Source: Caryophanon tenue (lineage in GTDB: Bacteria > Bacillota > Bacilli > Bacillales_A > Planococcaceae). From it: DNA of 64,000 nt. The notes under the pieces are model-generated. The model ran no database searches, was not told the origin of the DNA, and was given only the letters and a program-made list of their open reading frames with translations. Positions 38,919 to 48,283 of the stretch are shown in pieces (position 1 is the first letter of the stretch; each line of letters begins with the position of its first letter). The translations under genes were made by a program, and so were the position numbers. The stretch is from positions 21,822 to 85,821 of the forward strand of contig NZ_MASJ01000004.1 in the NCBI RefSeq assembly GCF_001700315.1. Reading direction: 5' to 3'.

Positions 38919-40901
38919 TTATAAATATTTGTTAAACCATTCAATGATTTCTGCTAATCTCGCTTCACGTAATGAAGGAATCCCATCTCGTGATAAGCCA
39001 TGGCTACTATCTGGGAAACGTACGAACGCCGTTTCTTTCCCTTGTGCCTTTAACGTAATATATAATTGCTCCGCCTGTTCAATTGGACAACGGAAATCTT
39101 TTTCACTGTGTAAAATAAGCAGTGGCGTCGTAACATTTTGTGCATATTTTAATGGCGAATGATGCCACAGTTTGTCAATGTCCGTCATGTCGGCACCAAT
39201 TTGCCAATCTGTAAAGTAATAACCAATGTCTGACACACCATAAAAGCTAATCCAATTTGAAATCGAACGCTGTGTCACCGCTGCTTTAAAGCGGTCTGTG
39301 TGTCCAACAATCCAGTTTGTCATAAAGCCACCATAGCTACCACCTGTAACACCTAGACGTCCTTCATCAATCCAATCATACTGTGCAAGTACCGCATCAA
39401 GCCCTGCCATAATATCCTCGTAGTCACCGCCACCGTAATCACCGCGACACGCATCAACAAACGCTTGGCTATAGCCATGACTACCGCGCGGGTTTGTATA
39501 TAACACGCCGTATCCTTGCGCTGCTAGTAGCTGCATTTCATGGAAAAATGAGTTGCCATACATCGTATGTGGACCACCATGAATTTCAACAATTAATGGG
39601 TACTTTCTACCTTTTTCATAATGAACGGGCTTCATTAGCCATCCATGCACATCATATTGCCCATCTATTGAATGATACACGATTGGCTCTGCATCTACAA
39701 GTGCTACCTGCTCTAGCCATGCATCATTAAAATGTGTTAATTGGACACGCGTCCCCATCGTAATGTCATACATAAATAGTTCACCTGGGAAAATACGATT
39801 TGTCACAGCAATTAACGCTTCATTGCCCGATTTCTTGACAGCATAATCGTAAATATGCTCATCTTCCGGTGATGCTGGATAAATAGCGCCATCAAGTGTA
39901 GCGTAATATAAACGAACATCGCCCATTACAGATAGTTGGAAGTATAATGCATTTGTTTCTGTCCAAACAACAGCAGGTGCATGCACACCTTGCTGATGGT
40001 CTGCCACTACATAATCGCCAACAGGTGCGTCGATAAACTCTGTAATGTTTGTCGTTTGCTGCGTCGCTAGCTCATAGACGAATACATTCGCATGTGTTGC
40101 ATTTTTATATGTCTGGTCGCTCCCCACATATGCAATATACGCGTCGTCAACTGAAAATGCTGCGCCCCCAAAATAGCCATCACGCGTTTCAATCGCTCGC
40201 TCTTCCTTTGTTTGTAAATCTAATATATATATCGGTGATGCAAAATTCCAATCCTTCACCTCTGCACGATTCACGCTATACACAAGTTTTGTCCCTGCAC
40301 CGTTAATTGCCTGTAATTGATATGGATATTTTCCGTCCGCTATTACTGTCACTTCACCTTGTAACGTGACACGCGCAATATGTTGTGTACGATTTTGGGC
40401 ACGTAAACCGTCACCACCGACACCGTCCATTTTGTATTTCATGCCGTCAACTTTATACGGTGCAATATGTTTTGTCTTTTTTTCTTCTGGCTTTTCTGTT
40501 ATTGGTACATCATCAAGCGCTGTTGCTGTCACGTAAAGTGCTTGCCCACAAGGTGACCATAAAAAGCTTGTTACACCATTTGGAACAGTTGTTACCGGCT
40601 GCGCTTCGCCACCACGTGCATGTAAAAGATGGACTTGTTGCGAGTCGCCACGCTTCGCTAAAAATGCCACATAGTTACCATCTGGACTCCACTGGGGGGA
40701 TGACACTTTACTAAAGCCATATGTCCACTGCGTCACTTCATGAGATTGTAAATCAATATGGAATAAATGCGCCTCGTAATCATTTTCAGTCGCATTCATT
40801 TGCGTACGAATAAATACCGCTTGCTGTTCATCTGGTGCAAATACTGGATTTGTAATAGATTGTAATGTGTATAGGTCTGCAATTTCGATTGGTCGTTTCA
40901 T
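38919..40901 (-). CDS. S9 family serine peptidase (acyl-aminoacyl/dipeptidyl peptidase type)
   Basis: A 660-residue peptidase with an N-terminal beta-propeller (residues about 20-400; repeated WSPDGNYVAFL-like blades) and a C-terminal alpha/beta hydrolase domain. The triad is visible: Ser in GVTGGSYGGFMTN, Asp in LHSEKDFRCP and His in DSSHGLS. No signal peptide is present, so it should act on peptides in the cytoplasm. The start at 40901 is chosen because AGGAG is 7 nt upstream; a longer in-frame extension of 42 codons is not supported. Confidence 0.93.
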   Translation of the reverse strand: MKRPIEIADLYTLQSITNPVFAPDEQQAVFIRTQMNATENDYEAHLFHIDLQSHEVTQWTYGFSKVSSPQWSPDGNYVAFLAKRGDSQQVHLLHARGGEAQPVTTVPNGVTSFLWSPCGQALYVTATALDDVPITEKPEEKKTKHIAPYKVDGMKYKMDGVGGDGLRAQNRTQHIARVTLQGEVTVIADGKYPYQLQAINGAGTKLVYSVNRAEVKDWNFASPIYILDLQTKEERAIETRDGYFGGAAFSVDDAYIAYVGSDQTYKNATHANVFVYELATQQTTNITEFIDAPVGDYVVADHQQGVHAPAVVWTETNALYFQLSVMGDVRLYYATLDGAIYPASPEDEHIYDYAVKKSGNEALIAVTNRIFPGELFMYDITMGTRVQLTHFNDAWLEQVALVDAEPIVYHSIDGQYDVHGWLMKPVHYEKGRKYPLIVEIHGGPHTMYGNSFFHEMQLLAAQGYGVLYTNPRGSHGYSQAFVDACRGDYGGGDYEDIMAGLDAVLAQYDWIDEGRLGVTGGSYGGFMTNWIVGHTDRFKAAVTQRSISNWISFYGVSDIGYYFTDWQIGADMTDIDKLWHHSPLKYAQNVTTPLLILHSEKDFRCPIEQAEQLYITLKAQGKETAFVRFPDSSHGLSRDGIPSLREARLAEIIEWFNKYL

Positions 40902-41014
40902 ATGTCCACTCCTAATTACTTCGATTTTCGTAATAATTGTACCACTGAATACAAGCACGTAACTATAAAAACATATCCATTTTTGCGATACTACAACAAA
41001 AGGAGGTGTTACAT

Positions 41015-41185
41015 GTGCGTAGATCATTCCGTATCGTTACATGTATTCGCTGTGGACGTTCATTTCGTCAACGTCCCACTCGAAAAGTTCACGAGCATCC
41101 ACTCGAAAAAATAATGAAGCAAGTACTGCCTACACTTTGCCCAACCTGTGCACAAAAACGATTATTACCGCGCCGCCCCTTCTAA
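41015..41185 (+). CDS. Small zinc-ribbon-like protein (56 residues), GTG start
   Basis: A short gene easily missed because it starts with GTG: AGGAGG at 41001-41006 is 8 nt upstream. The product is basic (RRSFR, RQRPTRK, QKRLLPRRPF) and has two CxxC pairs, TCIRCGR near residues 10-13 and LCPTCAQ near residues 42-45, spaced as in a zinc ribbon. The ATG two bases earlier opens another frame without such motifs. I do not recognise a named family; nucleic-acid binding is plausible. It ends before a strong terminator shared with lcfB. Confidence 0.65.
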   Translation: MRRSFRIVTCIRCGRSFRQRPTRKVHEHPLEKIMKQVLPTLCPTCAQKRLLPRRPF

Positions 41186-41196
41186 AAATACACATA

Positions 41197-41235
41197 TAAA
41201 AACGCCATCCATTTGTTGTTGGATGACGTTTTTTC
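41197..41235. terminator. Bidirectional terminator between the zinc-ribbon ORF and lcfB
   Basis: AAAAACG-CATCC and GGATG-CGTTTTTT form the stem. It serves both convergent genes. Confidence 0.85.
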
Positions 41236-41237
41236 CA

Positions 41238-42788
41238 TTATTTTTGGATGCGCTCTTTAAAGGAACGACGCAAGATTTTACCGGTAGAGTTTTTCGGTAA
41301 TTCATCAATCAGCTCAATCGTCGTTGGCACTTTGTATTTCACTAAACGTTCCTCACAAAATGCGCGTATATCCTCAGTAGAAGTTGTTTGTTCTTTTAAG
41401 ACAATAAATGCATGCACCGCTTCCCCAAAGTTTTCGTCTGGGAAGCCGACAACGGCCGCTTCGACAATATTAGGATGTGTATAAAGCACTTCCTCGACTT
41501 CACGTGGATACACATTAAAGCCTCCAACAATAATTAAATCTTTCTTACGGTCTACAATATAAAAATAACCCTCTTCATCCATACGCGCTAAGTCACCTGT
41601 ATATAACCAGCCATCACGAATGGCACGCGCTGTTTCTTCGGGCATATTGTAATAACCTTTCATAATATTCGGTCCGCGTACAATAAGTTCCCCGACTTCT
41701 CCAACCGGTAGCTCATCACCGTATTCATCGACCACTTTATTTTCAACATTTGGAATGGTCGTACCGATAGAACCTGCTTTTCGTTCGCGATCTAACGGGT
41801 TAAAGCACGTAACAGGTGACGCCTCTGATAAACCATACCCTTCAGAAATGCGCACATTGAAGCGTGCCTCAAATGCATGTAATAACGCGACTGGTAATGA
41901 AGCTCCCCCTGAAATCGCCAAACGTAAATGCTCGAAGTCCTTCGCATCACCTGATTCATATTGATATAAGAAGTTAAACATTGTTGGTACACCTGCAAAA
42001 ACGGTTGCTCGCTGTTGTTTGGCTAATGTAAAAATCTCTGCCGGGCTAAAACGTGGTGCTAATAAAACCGTGGCACCTTTCATTAATGGTGCATTCACAA
42101 CAACGGTTAACGCGAACACATGGAACACTGGCAATGTCGCAATGACACGATCGTTTTCTGTCATCGCTAAATATTGCCCTACATCGCGCGCATTGCTGTA
42201 TAAGTTTTGATGAGTTAGCATCGCACCTTTTGGATGCCCTGTTGTGCCAGATGTATATAAAATAACAGCTGTATCTTGCTCATCTACTTGTTGAATCGGC
42301 GCAGCGTGCTTTACGTCCGCTAAAACTGCTTGAAATAGCTTCGTTTTTTGCTGTGCTTGTGCTGACAATGTGGCCACTTGTGCACTCGCCTCTGTCGTCG
42401 TTTCACAAATAATGTACGTTCGAATCGCTGGAAATAGCTGTGCCGCTACTTCTACAAGTGGTACTAACATATCAAGTGCAATGATTCCTTTCACATTGCC
42501 ATCTTTTAAAATATAGCTAATTTCATCTTTCGTATACGTTGGGTTCACCGGCACTGCCGTTGCACCAATTCGCATAATCGCATATAGCGATATAATAAAA
42601 TGTGGTGTATTCCCTAGTAATAATGCAACATTGTCCCCTTTTTCAATGCCTGCATCTACTAAACCTTGTGCAAAACGGCTAATGGATTGTTCTAAAATTT
42701 CATAGCTTACATCTTGTCCTTGAAAGTGATACGCAGTTTTTGTTGGCGTTTTTTTCGCTTGCTCGTGAACGGTCTGCACTAATGTCAA
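41238..42788 (-). CDS. lcfB: Long-chain fatty-acid-CoA ligase
   Basis: Activates fatty acids to acyl-CoA for beta-oxidation. The protein has 516 residues. AMP-binding motifs: ILYTSGTTGHPKGAML, GYGLSEASPV, GWLYTGDLARMDEEGYF and the catalytic lysine region LPKNSTGKILRR. It aligns end to end with B. subtilis LcfB (YhfL). TTG at 42788 is the likely start (AAAGGGG 8 nt upstream, matching the family N terminus); a GTG at 42797 is too close to that site. A perfect FadR box lies upstream, so long-chain acyl-CoA should induce it. Confidence 0.95.
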   Translation of the reverse strand: MTLVQTVHEQAKKTPTKTAYHFQGQDVSYEILEQSISRFAQGLVDAGIEKGDNVALLLGNTPHFIISLYAIMRIGATAVPVNPTYTKDEISYILKDGNVKGIIALDMLVPLVEVAAQLFPAIRTYIICETTTEASAQVATLSAQAQQKTKLFQAVLADVKHAAPIQQVDEQDTAVILYTSGTTGHPKGAMLTHQNLYSNARDVGQYLAMTENDRVIATLPVFHVFALTVVVNAPLMKGATVLLAPRFSPAEIFTLAKQQRATVFAGVPTMFNFLYQYESGDAKDFEHLRLAISGGASLPVALLHAFEARFNVRISEGYGLSEASPVTCFNPLDRERKAGSIGTTIPNVENKVVDEYGDELPVGEVGELIVRGPNIMKGYYNMPEETARAIRDGWLYTGDLARMDEEGYFYIVDRKKDLIIVGGFNVYPREVEEVLYTHPNIVEAAVVGFPDENFGEAVHAFIVLKEQTTSTEDIRAFCEERLVKYKVPTTIELIDELPKNSTGKILRRSFKERIQK

Positions 42789-42810
42789 AACAAACACCCC
42801 TTTGTTTTTA

Positions 42811-42828
42811 TGAATGACGATTCATTCT
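42811..42828. promoter_or_regulatory. FadR operator upstream of lcfB
   Basis: TGAATGACGATTCATTCT matches the B. subtilis FadR consensus TGAATGAMTANTCATTCA almost fully. It sits between the -10 and the start codon, as for a repressor. Confidence 0.85.
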
Positions 42829-42836
42829 TATTTGCT

Positions 42837-42865
42837 ATTATAAAATAATTAACCATCGATAACAA
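42837..42865 (-). promoter_or_regulatory. lcfB promoter
   Basis: -35 TTGTTA (42865-42860), 17-bp spacer, -10 TATAAT (42842-42837) on the minus strand, directly upstream of the FadR box. Confidence 0.7.
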
Positions 42866-42896
42866 CAAATATTTCTACTTTACGTAACTTTTCTTG

Positions 42897-44840
42897 TTAA
42901 TTACTTTTAATATGCGCGATATAACGCCAGCGAATTAAATAATAGTAAAAAATTTGAATGGTAATCAGTACAACAAAGCCGATAATTACTTCATCGACAA
43001 TCGTAATGTTCACAAGATGCTCTAACAGCACATTAAAACTGATTAATACGATCGTGCTGTGAACAAGTGCGACGAGCCACGGTAGGAAAAACTGTGGCAT
43101 TAAATGTCGATCAACTAAACGATGGAGCTCACCATCCGTTAAGCCCATGCGGCGCAACACATCAAAATGCTTTTGAATACGCTCTAAATCCGCGTACATT
43201 TTAAAATACACAAAGCTTCCGGCAGCGAGTAAAAAGACAGCAGCGACCAATAACACAATCAACGTAAACAACGAGTACGTAGCGAGTACAAATGAATAGT
43301 TAAGCCCTGCATTCTCAAAATAAAACGGTAAATCATACCCAAGCGAATTCGCTGATTCTTGCTCGACCATCGCATCAATCGCAACACCAATATGTTCGAG
43401 CTCCATCCACTGAGGCACATCAAATGTGTATAGGCGATACGCAGATTGCTCAAATGTTGTGCCAATCAGCGGTTGTTCAATTTTTATAAAGTCTTCGTCA
43501 CTAATAATGATGGAGTTACTACTTACAAAATTGCCTGGAAAAATAAATTCTGGATACACACTATCAATGACTAGCGGGATACTATTTTCCTTCAACACCG
43601 TACGCACCGTATAATTTTGCAAATCGGAAATAGCATCTTCTGAATATGGAATAAACATCGCTTCCCCTTGTGATAACGTAACAAGTGGATACCCTAGCGA
43701 AAACAGCAAATGGTTAATTTCAGACTCTCGGAATACTTCCACTTCATATTTTGTGTAAGAAGAGGTTTGTTGAATGACTGTAAAACGCGATAAATTATAC
43801 GATAAGCGATCTAACTCTAATTGATTCCGTAGCGAGGCAATATGTTGCTGTTCATACGGGTTATCAATTGTACTTTTATACACCATGCCGAGCGGATTTA
43901 AGCGCTCATACTGCGTTGTATAAGACGATACAGAGGCCAGTACACCTATCGTTAAAAAGGTAAGCGTCGATACTAATGTAATGACAAAAAACATTTTGAC
44001 ATTGGCACGAATCGTTTGAATCGTTTCAGATAAGGAAATCACTGAATAACTGCGCCAATAATATTTTTTCTGTAAACGAAAACGTTCGAGTAGATATGGC
44101 AATGTATCGCTAAATAAATAATACGTGCCGACGATACCAAACAGTGGCACAATAATAATAAATGCTAAATTTTCTAGTTTCACTCCGATAAACATGCCGA
44201 TATAGGAACAAATAATAAAGCTTAAGCCTAATACCGCACGACGAACTGTTACAGGTCGTTGTTTATGTTCATCATGTCCGCGCAGTAAATGAATCGTCCT
44301 ACGCTCTTTTTGCGTAACAATACTGGCATAAGCAATGACCATAAACGCACTTGTAAATACCCCGACCGTCAGTAAAAACGGTTCCCATGCAACATACATG
44401 TGCAACTCATCTAAATGTAAAATTTCTCGCACAATCATAAAGAAGAAGCGCGTAAATGCAAAGCCGAACGCAATGCCAACAATAATAGACGTAAAGCCAA
44501 TGAGCATCGTTTCTAAAAAGATTAAACGTCCAAATTGGCGCTCATCCATCCCGAGATGGAACAATACACCAAATTCCTTTGCTCGTGCCTCTAAAAATGC
44601 GTTCATTGAATAATACAGAAAGAATAAACTAAACAATGCTAAAATGATTTCAGCGACAACCATACCGAGGAGCGACATGACCCCTAGTACACTTTCATCA
44701 ATATTTGGATGAAACAATAACATCGAGTAAATAAAGAAAACGAGCACAGAAAAGCAGCTCGCCATAAAAAATGCCGCATAAATTCGGCTATTACGAATTA
44801 CGTTACGATAAGCGAATTGACGAAAGGTCACCAACGCCAC
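42897..44840 (-). CDS. BceB-type ABC transporter permease
   Basis: A 647-residue permease of the antimicrobial-peptide sensing and detoxification family. The layout is typical: four N-terminal helices with an FtsX-like block (RAKEFGVLFHLGMDERQFGRL), further helices, a large extracellular domain at about residues 305-525, and three C-terminal helices with a second FtsX signature (FDVLRRMGLTDGELHRLV). It works with the upstream ATPase and signals to the BceS-like kinase. Its start overlaps the ATPase gene by 38 bp. The peptide recognised cannot be read from sequence. Confidence 0.92.
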   Translation of the reverse strand: MALVTFRQFAYRNVIRNSRIYAAFFMASCFSVLVFFIYSMLLFHPNIDESVLGVMSLLGMVVAEIILALFSLFFLYYSMNAFLEARAKEFGVLFHLGMDERQFGRLIFLETMLIGFTSIIVGIAFGFAFTRFFFMIVREILHLDELHMYVAWEPFLLTVGVFTSAFMVIAYASIVTQKERRTIHLLRGHDEHKQRPVTVRRAVLGLSFIICSYIGMFIGVKLENLAFIIIVPLFGIVGTYYLFSDTLPYLLERFRLQKKYYWRSYSVISLSETIQTIRANVKMFFVITLVSTLTFLTIGVLASVSSYTTQYERLNPLGMVYKSTIDNPYEQQHIASLRNQLELDRLSYNLSRFTVIQQTSSYTKYEVEVFRESEINHLLFSLGYPLVTLSQGEAMFIPYSEDAISDLQNYTVRTVLKENSIPLVIDSVYPEFIFPGNFVSSNSIIISDEDFIKIEQPLIGTTFEQSAYRLYTFDVPQWMELEHIGVAIDAMVEQESANSLGYDLPFYFENAGLNYSFVLATYSLFTLIVLLVAAVFLLAAGSFVYFKMYADLERIQKHFDVLRRMGLTDGELHRLVDRHLMPQFFLPWLVALVHSTIVLISFNVLLEHLVNITIVDEVIIGFVVLITIQIFYYYLIRWRYIAHIKSN

Positions 44841-45585
44841 CTCCGAGTAAGCTTAAGACGTTTAAAATTCGTTGGAAAAACGTTTGTCTACGCTCATCCT
44901 TATAAATTTCATTAAAAAACTGCCCGTCTTTAATAAATAACACACGGTCACAATAACTCGCAGCAATTGGGTCATGAGTTACCATAATAATCGTCGCTTG
45001 CTGTGTTTGATTAATATTGCTTAGTAACTCTAGCACTTCGCGCGACATATGAGAATCCAAGTTTCCAGTAGGTTCATCGGCTAATATAATCGACGGACGA
45101 TGAATAAGCGCGCGCGCAATCGCTGTTCGCTGTGCCTGTCCCCCTGAAATTTCATTTGGACGCTTTGTTAGTAAATCCGTTAGCCCTAAGCTATTCGCTA
45201 AAGCCGTGACACGTTTTTGCATTTCATCCACATCATAATGGTCCAATGTTAAAGGTACAATAATGTTTTCTTCCAACGTCAACATTTGTAATAAATGGAA
45301 ATCTTGAAAGATGAAGCCGAGCTTGCGTCGACGTAAATGCGCAAGCTCCATTTTCGTTAGCGTTGCTGGACGAATACCTTCAATCATAATTTCGCCTGCT
45401 GTCGGTGCATCAATCGTTGAAATCATATTGAGCAGCGTTGTTTTACCACTGCCGGAAGGTCCCATAATCGCTAAAAACTCACCTTTTTCCACATCTAAGC
45501 TTAACTGGCTAATGGCACGATGCGTCACTTTGCCCTCATACACTTTTGTGACATCTTTCACTTCTAAAATTGGCACTCTGTTCAC
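44803..45585 (-). CDS. BceA-type ABC transporter ATP-binding protein
   Basis: A 260-residue ATPase: Walker A GPSGSGKTT, Q-loop FIFQDFHLL, signature ISGGQAQRTAIARAL, Walker B IILADEPTGNLDS and switch MVTHDP. It drives the BceB-like permease. GTG at 45585 is preferred, with AAAGGA 6 nt upstream; it overlaps the stop of the preceding gene (GTGA) and gives an N terminus (NRVPILEVKDVTKVYEGK) like other BceA proteins. A C-terminal extension of about 35 residues overlaps the permease gene. Confidence 0.93.
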   Translation of the reverse strand: MNRVPILEVKDVTKVYEGKVTHRAISQLSLDVEKGEFLAIMGPSGSGKTTLLNMISTIDAPTAGEIMIEGIRPATLTKMELAHLRRRKLGFIFQDFHLLQMLTLEENIIVPLTLDHYDVDEMQKRVTALANSLGLTDLLTKRPNEISGGQAQRTAIARALIHRPSIILADEPTGNLDSHMSREVLELLSNINQTQQATIIMVTHDPIAASYCDRVLFIKDGQFFNEIYKDERRQTFFQRILNVLSLLGGGVGDLSSIRLS

Positions 45586-45998
45586 ATACTTTCCTTTAGA
45601 ATCCAAGGGAGTACGGCTTCAAAACTAATTTCAATAGCTGCCTCTCCCATTTGTAATGGCACGCTGTCAAACTGTGCTGTTAACGATAAGCAAAACATAT
45701 CTAACATCACGTCCCACGCTTCAAAATCACCTGTCATCACCGCTCCGTATGCATAAAATACACCGCTATACATCACCTTTTCCCCTTGATCTACCGGTAA
45801 TGCCTGCAATGAAAAGGGCTTCGTATAATCTACGCCTAATCGTTCTAAAAACATATGCATATCTGCGGTATAATAACGCATAACTTGTCGAAAATTTTGA
45901 TGCATTTTCGAAGATGTAGCGGGTAAATCCTCATAAATTTGCTTCGTCGTCTGTTCATCTATGAGTAAAGACCATTCCTCAATTTGTAGCGCCTCCAT
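45582..45998 (-). CDS. Unknown protein embedded in the Bce-type module
   Basis: A 138-residue acidic, soluble protein with no signal peptide or clear membrane helix. I do not recognise a family. Its middle (YYTADMHMFLERLGVDYTKPF) and C terminus (GEAAIEISFEAVLPWILKE) contain mixed helical and amphipathic stretches. The ATG at 45998 has GGAGG 5 nt upstream, overlapping the kinase stop region, and its stop overlaps the ATPase start (GTGA). It is therefore coupled on both sides and should be made with the sensor and transporter. B. subtilis bceRSAB has no such gene. Confidence 0.8.
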   Translation of the reverse strand: MEALQIEEWSLLIDEQTTKQIYEDLPATSSKMHQNFRQVMRYYTADMHMFLERLGVDYTKPFSLQALPVDQGEKVMYSGVFYAYGAVMTGDFEAWDVMLDMFCLSLTAQFDSVPLQMGEAAIEISFEAVLPWILKESM

Positions 45999-46008
45999 AC
46001 TCTCCTCC

Positions 46009-46989
46009 TTATTGACCAAATCGAAGTGTCACCGTCGTCCCAACGCCTACTTCCGATGTAATGAGTAATTCATGTCCAAGTTTTGTGCTTACTTCCTGTG
46101 CTAAATATAAGCCCATCCCTGTTGATTCACCTGTTTTCCGCCCATTTTCGCCTGTGAAAAAAGCTTTTGTCACACGGGATAAATCAGACTTTGGAATGCC
46201 AATCCCTTCATCTCGTACAATTAATAGTACATCTCCTTGTTGCTGGTCAACAGTAATGTACACCTTTTTTTGTGGTTCAAATGTGTATTTCACTGCATTC
46301 GTAATAAACTGACCAATCACAAATTTTAACCACTTTGAATCTGATGTCACGGTTACCCCATCTTCAATATCAAGCTGCGGGAAAACGCGCTTTGTAATAA
46401 AGAGACGTTTATTTTCATTGACTACTTGGCTAACAAGCTGTTTCACATCGATCGTCTCAACATGCAAATCTTCTTCAAATTTTTCTAAACGCGCATTCAT
46501 TAACACCATTTCTAAGCCATTTTTTAAACGCTCGACTTCTTCTTTCATCGATTGCCCATCTAACTCTTCCTCTTGTAACAGCAGCTCAATAACCGAAATC
46601 GGTGTTTTCATTTGATGTACCCATTGATTCATAAACTGGTCATGACGGTCCTTCGTCACATGCAGTGCCTGTACTTCAAACTGATAAATGCGATACAGGT
46701 GGTGCATATATTGTTCAACAGATTTCGACTCAGGTGTACGTGCGCTCTTATGTAGCGCATCTTCCATCTTGACCGGTGTTGCCGTCACTTTATCATAATA
46801 CGACTGGCGTAACATATAGCGTACGACTAAAAATGACATCGTTAATAAAAGTACGATACTTAACGCATAAAAGGCTGTCGCCAAATCACGAAAGCCTTCT
46901 AACCAATATACCGCCAATAAAAAAATCGTAATAATCAGCTGTAAAATAATAAAGCTGCCATATTCACGTATAAATAAACGTAAGCCCAT
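46009..46989 (-). CDS. BceS-type intramembrane-sensing histidine kinase
   Basis: A 326-residue kinase with two N-terminal transmembrane helices (about 12-30 and 36-57) and almost no extracellular loop, as in BceS. The phospho-accepting His lies in QWVHQMKTPISVIE; the ATPase domain has an N box (FITNAVKYTF), DEGIGIPKSDL and ESTGMGLYL. Such kinases do not bind the antibiotic themselves but read the activity of the BceAB transporter. The start overlaps the regulator stop by one base (TAATG). Confidence 0.93.
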   Translation of the reverse strand: MGLRLFIREYGSFIILQLIITIFLLAVYWLEGFRDLATAFYALSIVLLLTMSFLVVRYMLRQSYYDKVTATPVKMEDALHKSARTPESKSVEQYMHHLYRIYQFEVQALHVTKDRHDQFMNQWVHQMKTPISVIELLLQEEELDGQSMKEEVERLKNGLEMVLMNARLEKFEEDLHVETIDVKQLVSQVVNENKRLFITKRVFPQLDIEDGVTVTSDSKWLKFVIGQFITNAVKYTFEPQKKVYITVDQQQGDVLLIVRDEGIGIPKSDLSRVTKAFFTGENGRKTGESTGMGLYLAQEVSTKLGHELLITSEVGVGTTVTLRFGQ

Positions 46990-47693
46990 TATAGTTCATC
47001 CTCATGTAAGATGAAGCGATACCCCGCACCACGAACCGTTTCAATGCTTGATAACACATCATAATCCGTTAATTTTTTGCGCACACGCGTCATATTGACA
47101 TTCAGTGTATTTTCATCCACAAACGACTGGTCATCCCATAGCTCCTCTAATAATTGCTCACGCGATACAACCTTTTGTGCATTACTCATTAATAAGCTTA
47201 AAATAATACATTCTTTCTTTTGCAGCGGCACAATCAATTCGCCTTTATGCAATTCCATACGCTCTAGTAAAAGCTGTAATTGCCCTGCACGAACTGTACG
47301 CTCCTCTTGCTTCGGTGCATATTCACCATACGTTCGACGAAGATGGCTACGAATTTTTGCTAGTACGATTTCATAGTGGAACGGCTTTGTAATAAAGTCG
47401 TCACCGCCATTTTCTAACGCAAAAATTTGGTCCATTTCACCTGAACGCGCAGAAATAAAAATAATAGGGCATGTCGTCTGCTGACGCAATTGACGACACC
47501 AGTAATAGCCATCATATGCAGGTAAATTAATATCTAATAAAATTAAATGGGGCTGAAATGCCACCGCTTCTTCCACTAATAAATCAAAATTTTGTACAAC
47601 CTCTACTTGATACTGATACTTACGTAGTGTATCGGCTAATAGCGAGGCAATTTTATGATCATCTTCCACAATGAAAATCCGATGCTGTTCCAT
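46989..47693 (-). CDS. BceR-type response regulator (OmpR family)
   Basis: A 234-residue regulator. The receiver domain has acidic pocket VEDD, phospho-accepting Asp in LILLDINLPAYDG, Thr/Ser in FISARS and Lys in FITKPF. The C-terminal winged helix (about 135-230) ends with the typical NTLNVNMTRVRKKL and VRGAGYRF. It is the first gene of the regulator-kinase-unknown-ATPase-permease unit and probably activates this or another transporter operon. GGAG lies upstream of the ATG. Confidence 0.94.
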   Translation of the reverse strand: MEQHRIFIVEDDHKIASLLADTLRKYQYQVEVVQNFDLLVEEAVAFQPHLILLDINLPAYDGYYWCRQLRQQTTCPIIFISARSGEMDQIFALENGGDDFITKPFHYEIVLAKIRSHLRRTYGEYAPKQEERTVRAGQLQLLLERMELHKGELIVPLQKKECIILSLLMSNAQKVVSREQLLEELWDDQSFVDENTLNVNMTRVRKKLTDYDVLSSIETVRGAGYRFILHEDEL

Positions 47694-47777
47694 GCCTTCA
47701 CACTCCTTTTTCTCTTTTTATTGTACACTATGATGTCGTTTCACTGTATGTATGAACTATTTAAGGGACATTCACAT

Positions 47778-47824
47778 AAAAAAGCATCTGTAGAAGAAGA
47801 CGTGCTCCTTCTTTTACAGATGCT
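47778..47824 (-). terminator. Terminator after the small lysine-rich membrane protein gene
   Basis: On the minus strand AGCATCTGTAAAAGAAGG pairs with CTTCTTCTACAGATGCT, followed by TTTTT. It lies just upstream of the bceR-like gene and insulates it. Confidence 0.8.
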
Positions 47825-47898
47825 CTCATAAGCCAAAACTATGGCCAACCACTCATATAGACGCGTATGTATGAAAAAAGGTTCTTTTCGCCCGTCTA

Positions 47899-48168
47899 TT
47901 ATTTCTTTAGCTTTTCTAAACCGACTAACATTAATGCGACAACTAATGCCGTTACAATTGTACCAAATGATTGCGGTAGCTGACGACCTTCTCCAATAAT
48001 CATACGAATAAACTCCGCAAATGGCTTTTGCACAAGATCACCAATCGTAATGGCACAGATGATGAATAAAAAGTAGATAACAAACTTCCCCACTACACTA
48101 CCTCCCTTGCCTTTAGACTCTTCTTTTTTCGACTCTTCTTTTTTCGACTTTTCTTTTGTCTGTCCCAT
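47899..48168 (-). CDS. Small membrane protein with Lys/Glu-repeat N terminus
   Basis: An 89-residue protein with a highly charged N terminus containing a tandem KKEESKKEES repeat, a Gly linker, and two hydrophobic segments (about 27-45 and 66-82). I do not recognise a family; there is some likeness to small YqhP/YrhC-type Bacillales membrane proteins but no firm match. The ribosome-binding site is weak. A strong terminator follows. Confidence 0.6.
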   Translation of the reverse strand: MGQTKEKSKKEESKKEESKGKGGSVVGKFVIYFLFIICAITIGDLVQKPFAEFIRMIIGEGRQLPQSFGTIVTALVVALMLVGLEKLKK

Positions 48169-48283
48169 CCTATCATCTCACTTTAGCGTTAAAAATTGCG
48201 CTCGCTTCATTCTGAAGATGTTCTGTCCTCATTATACGAGCCTCGTTCGAGAAAAGAAAGGGTCCATAAATCGGTGTGACAAG

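Noticed and set aside
41013..41114. ATG frame MCVDHSVSLHV... at the zinc-ribbon locus
   Set aside because: The GTG two bases later has better spacing to AGGAGG and encodes two CxxC pairs; the ATG frame shows no domain.
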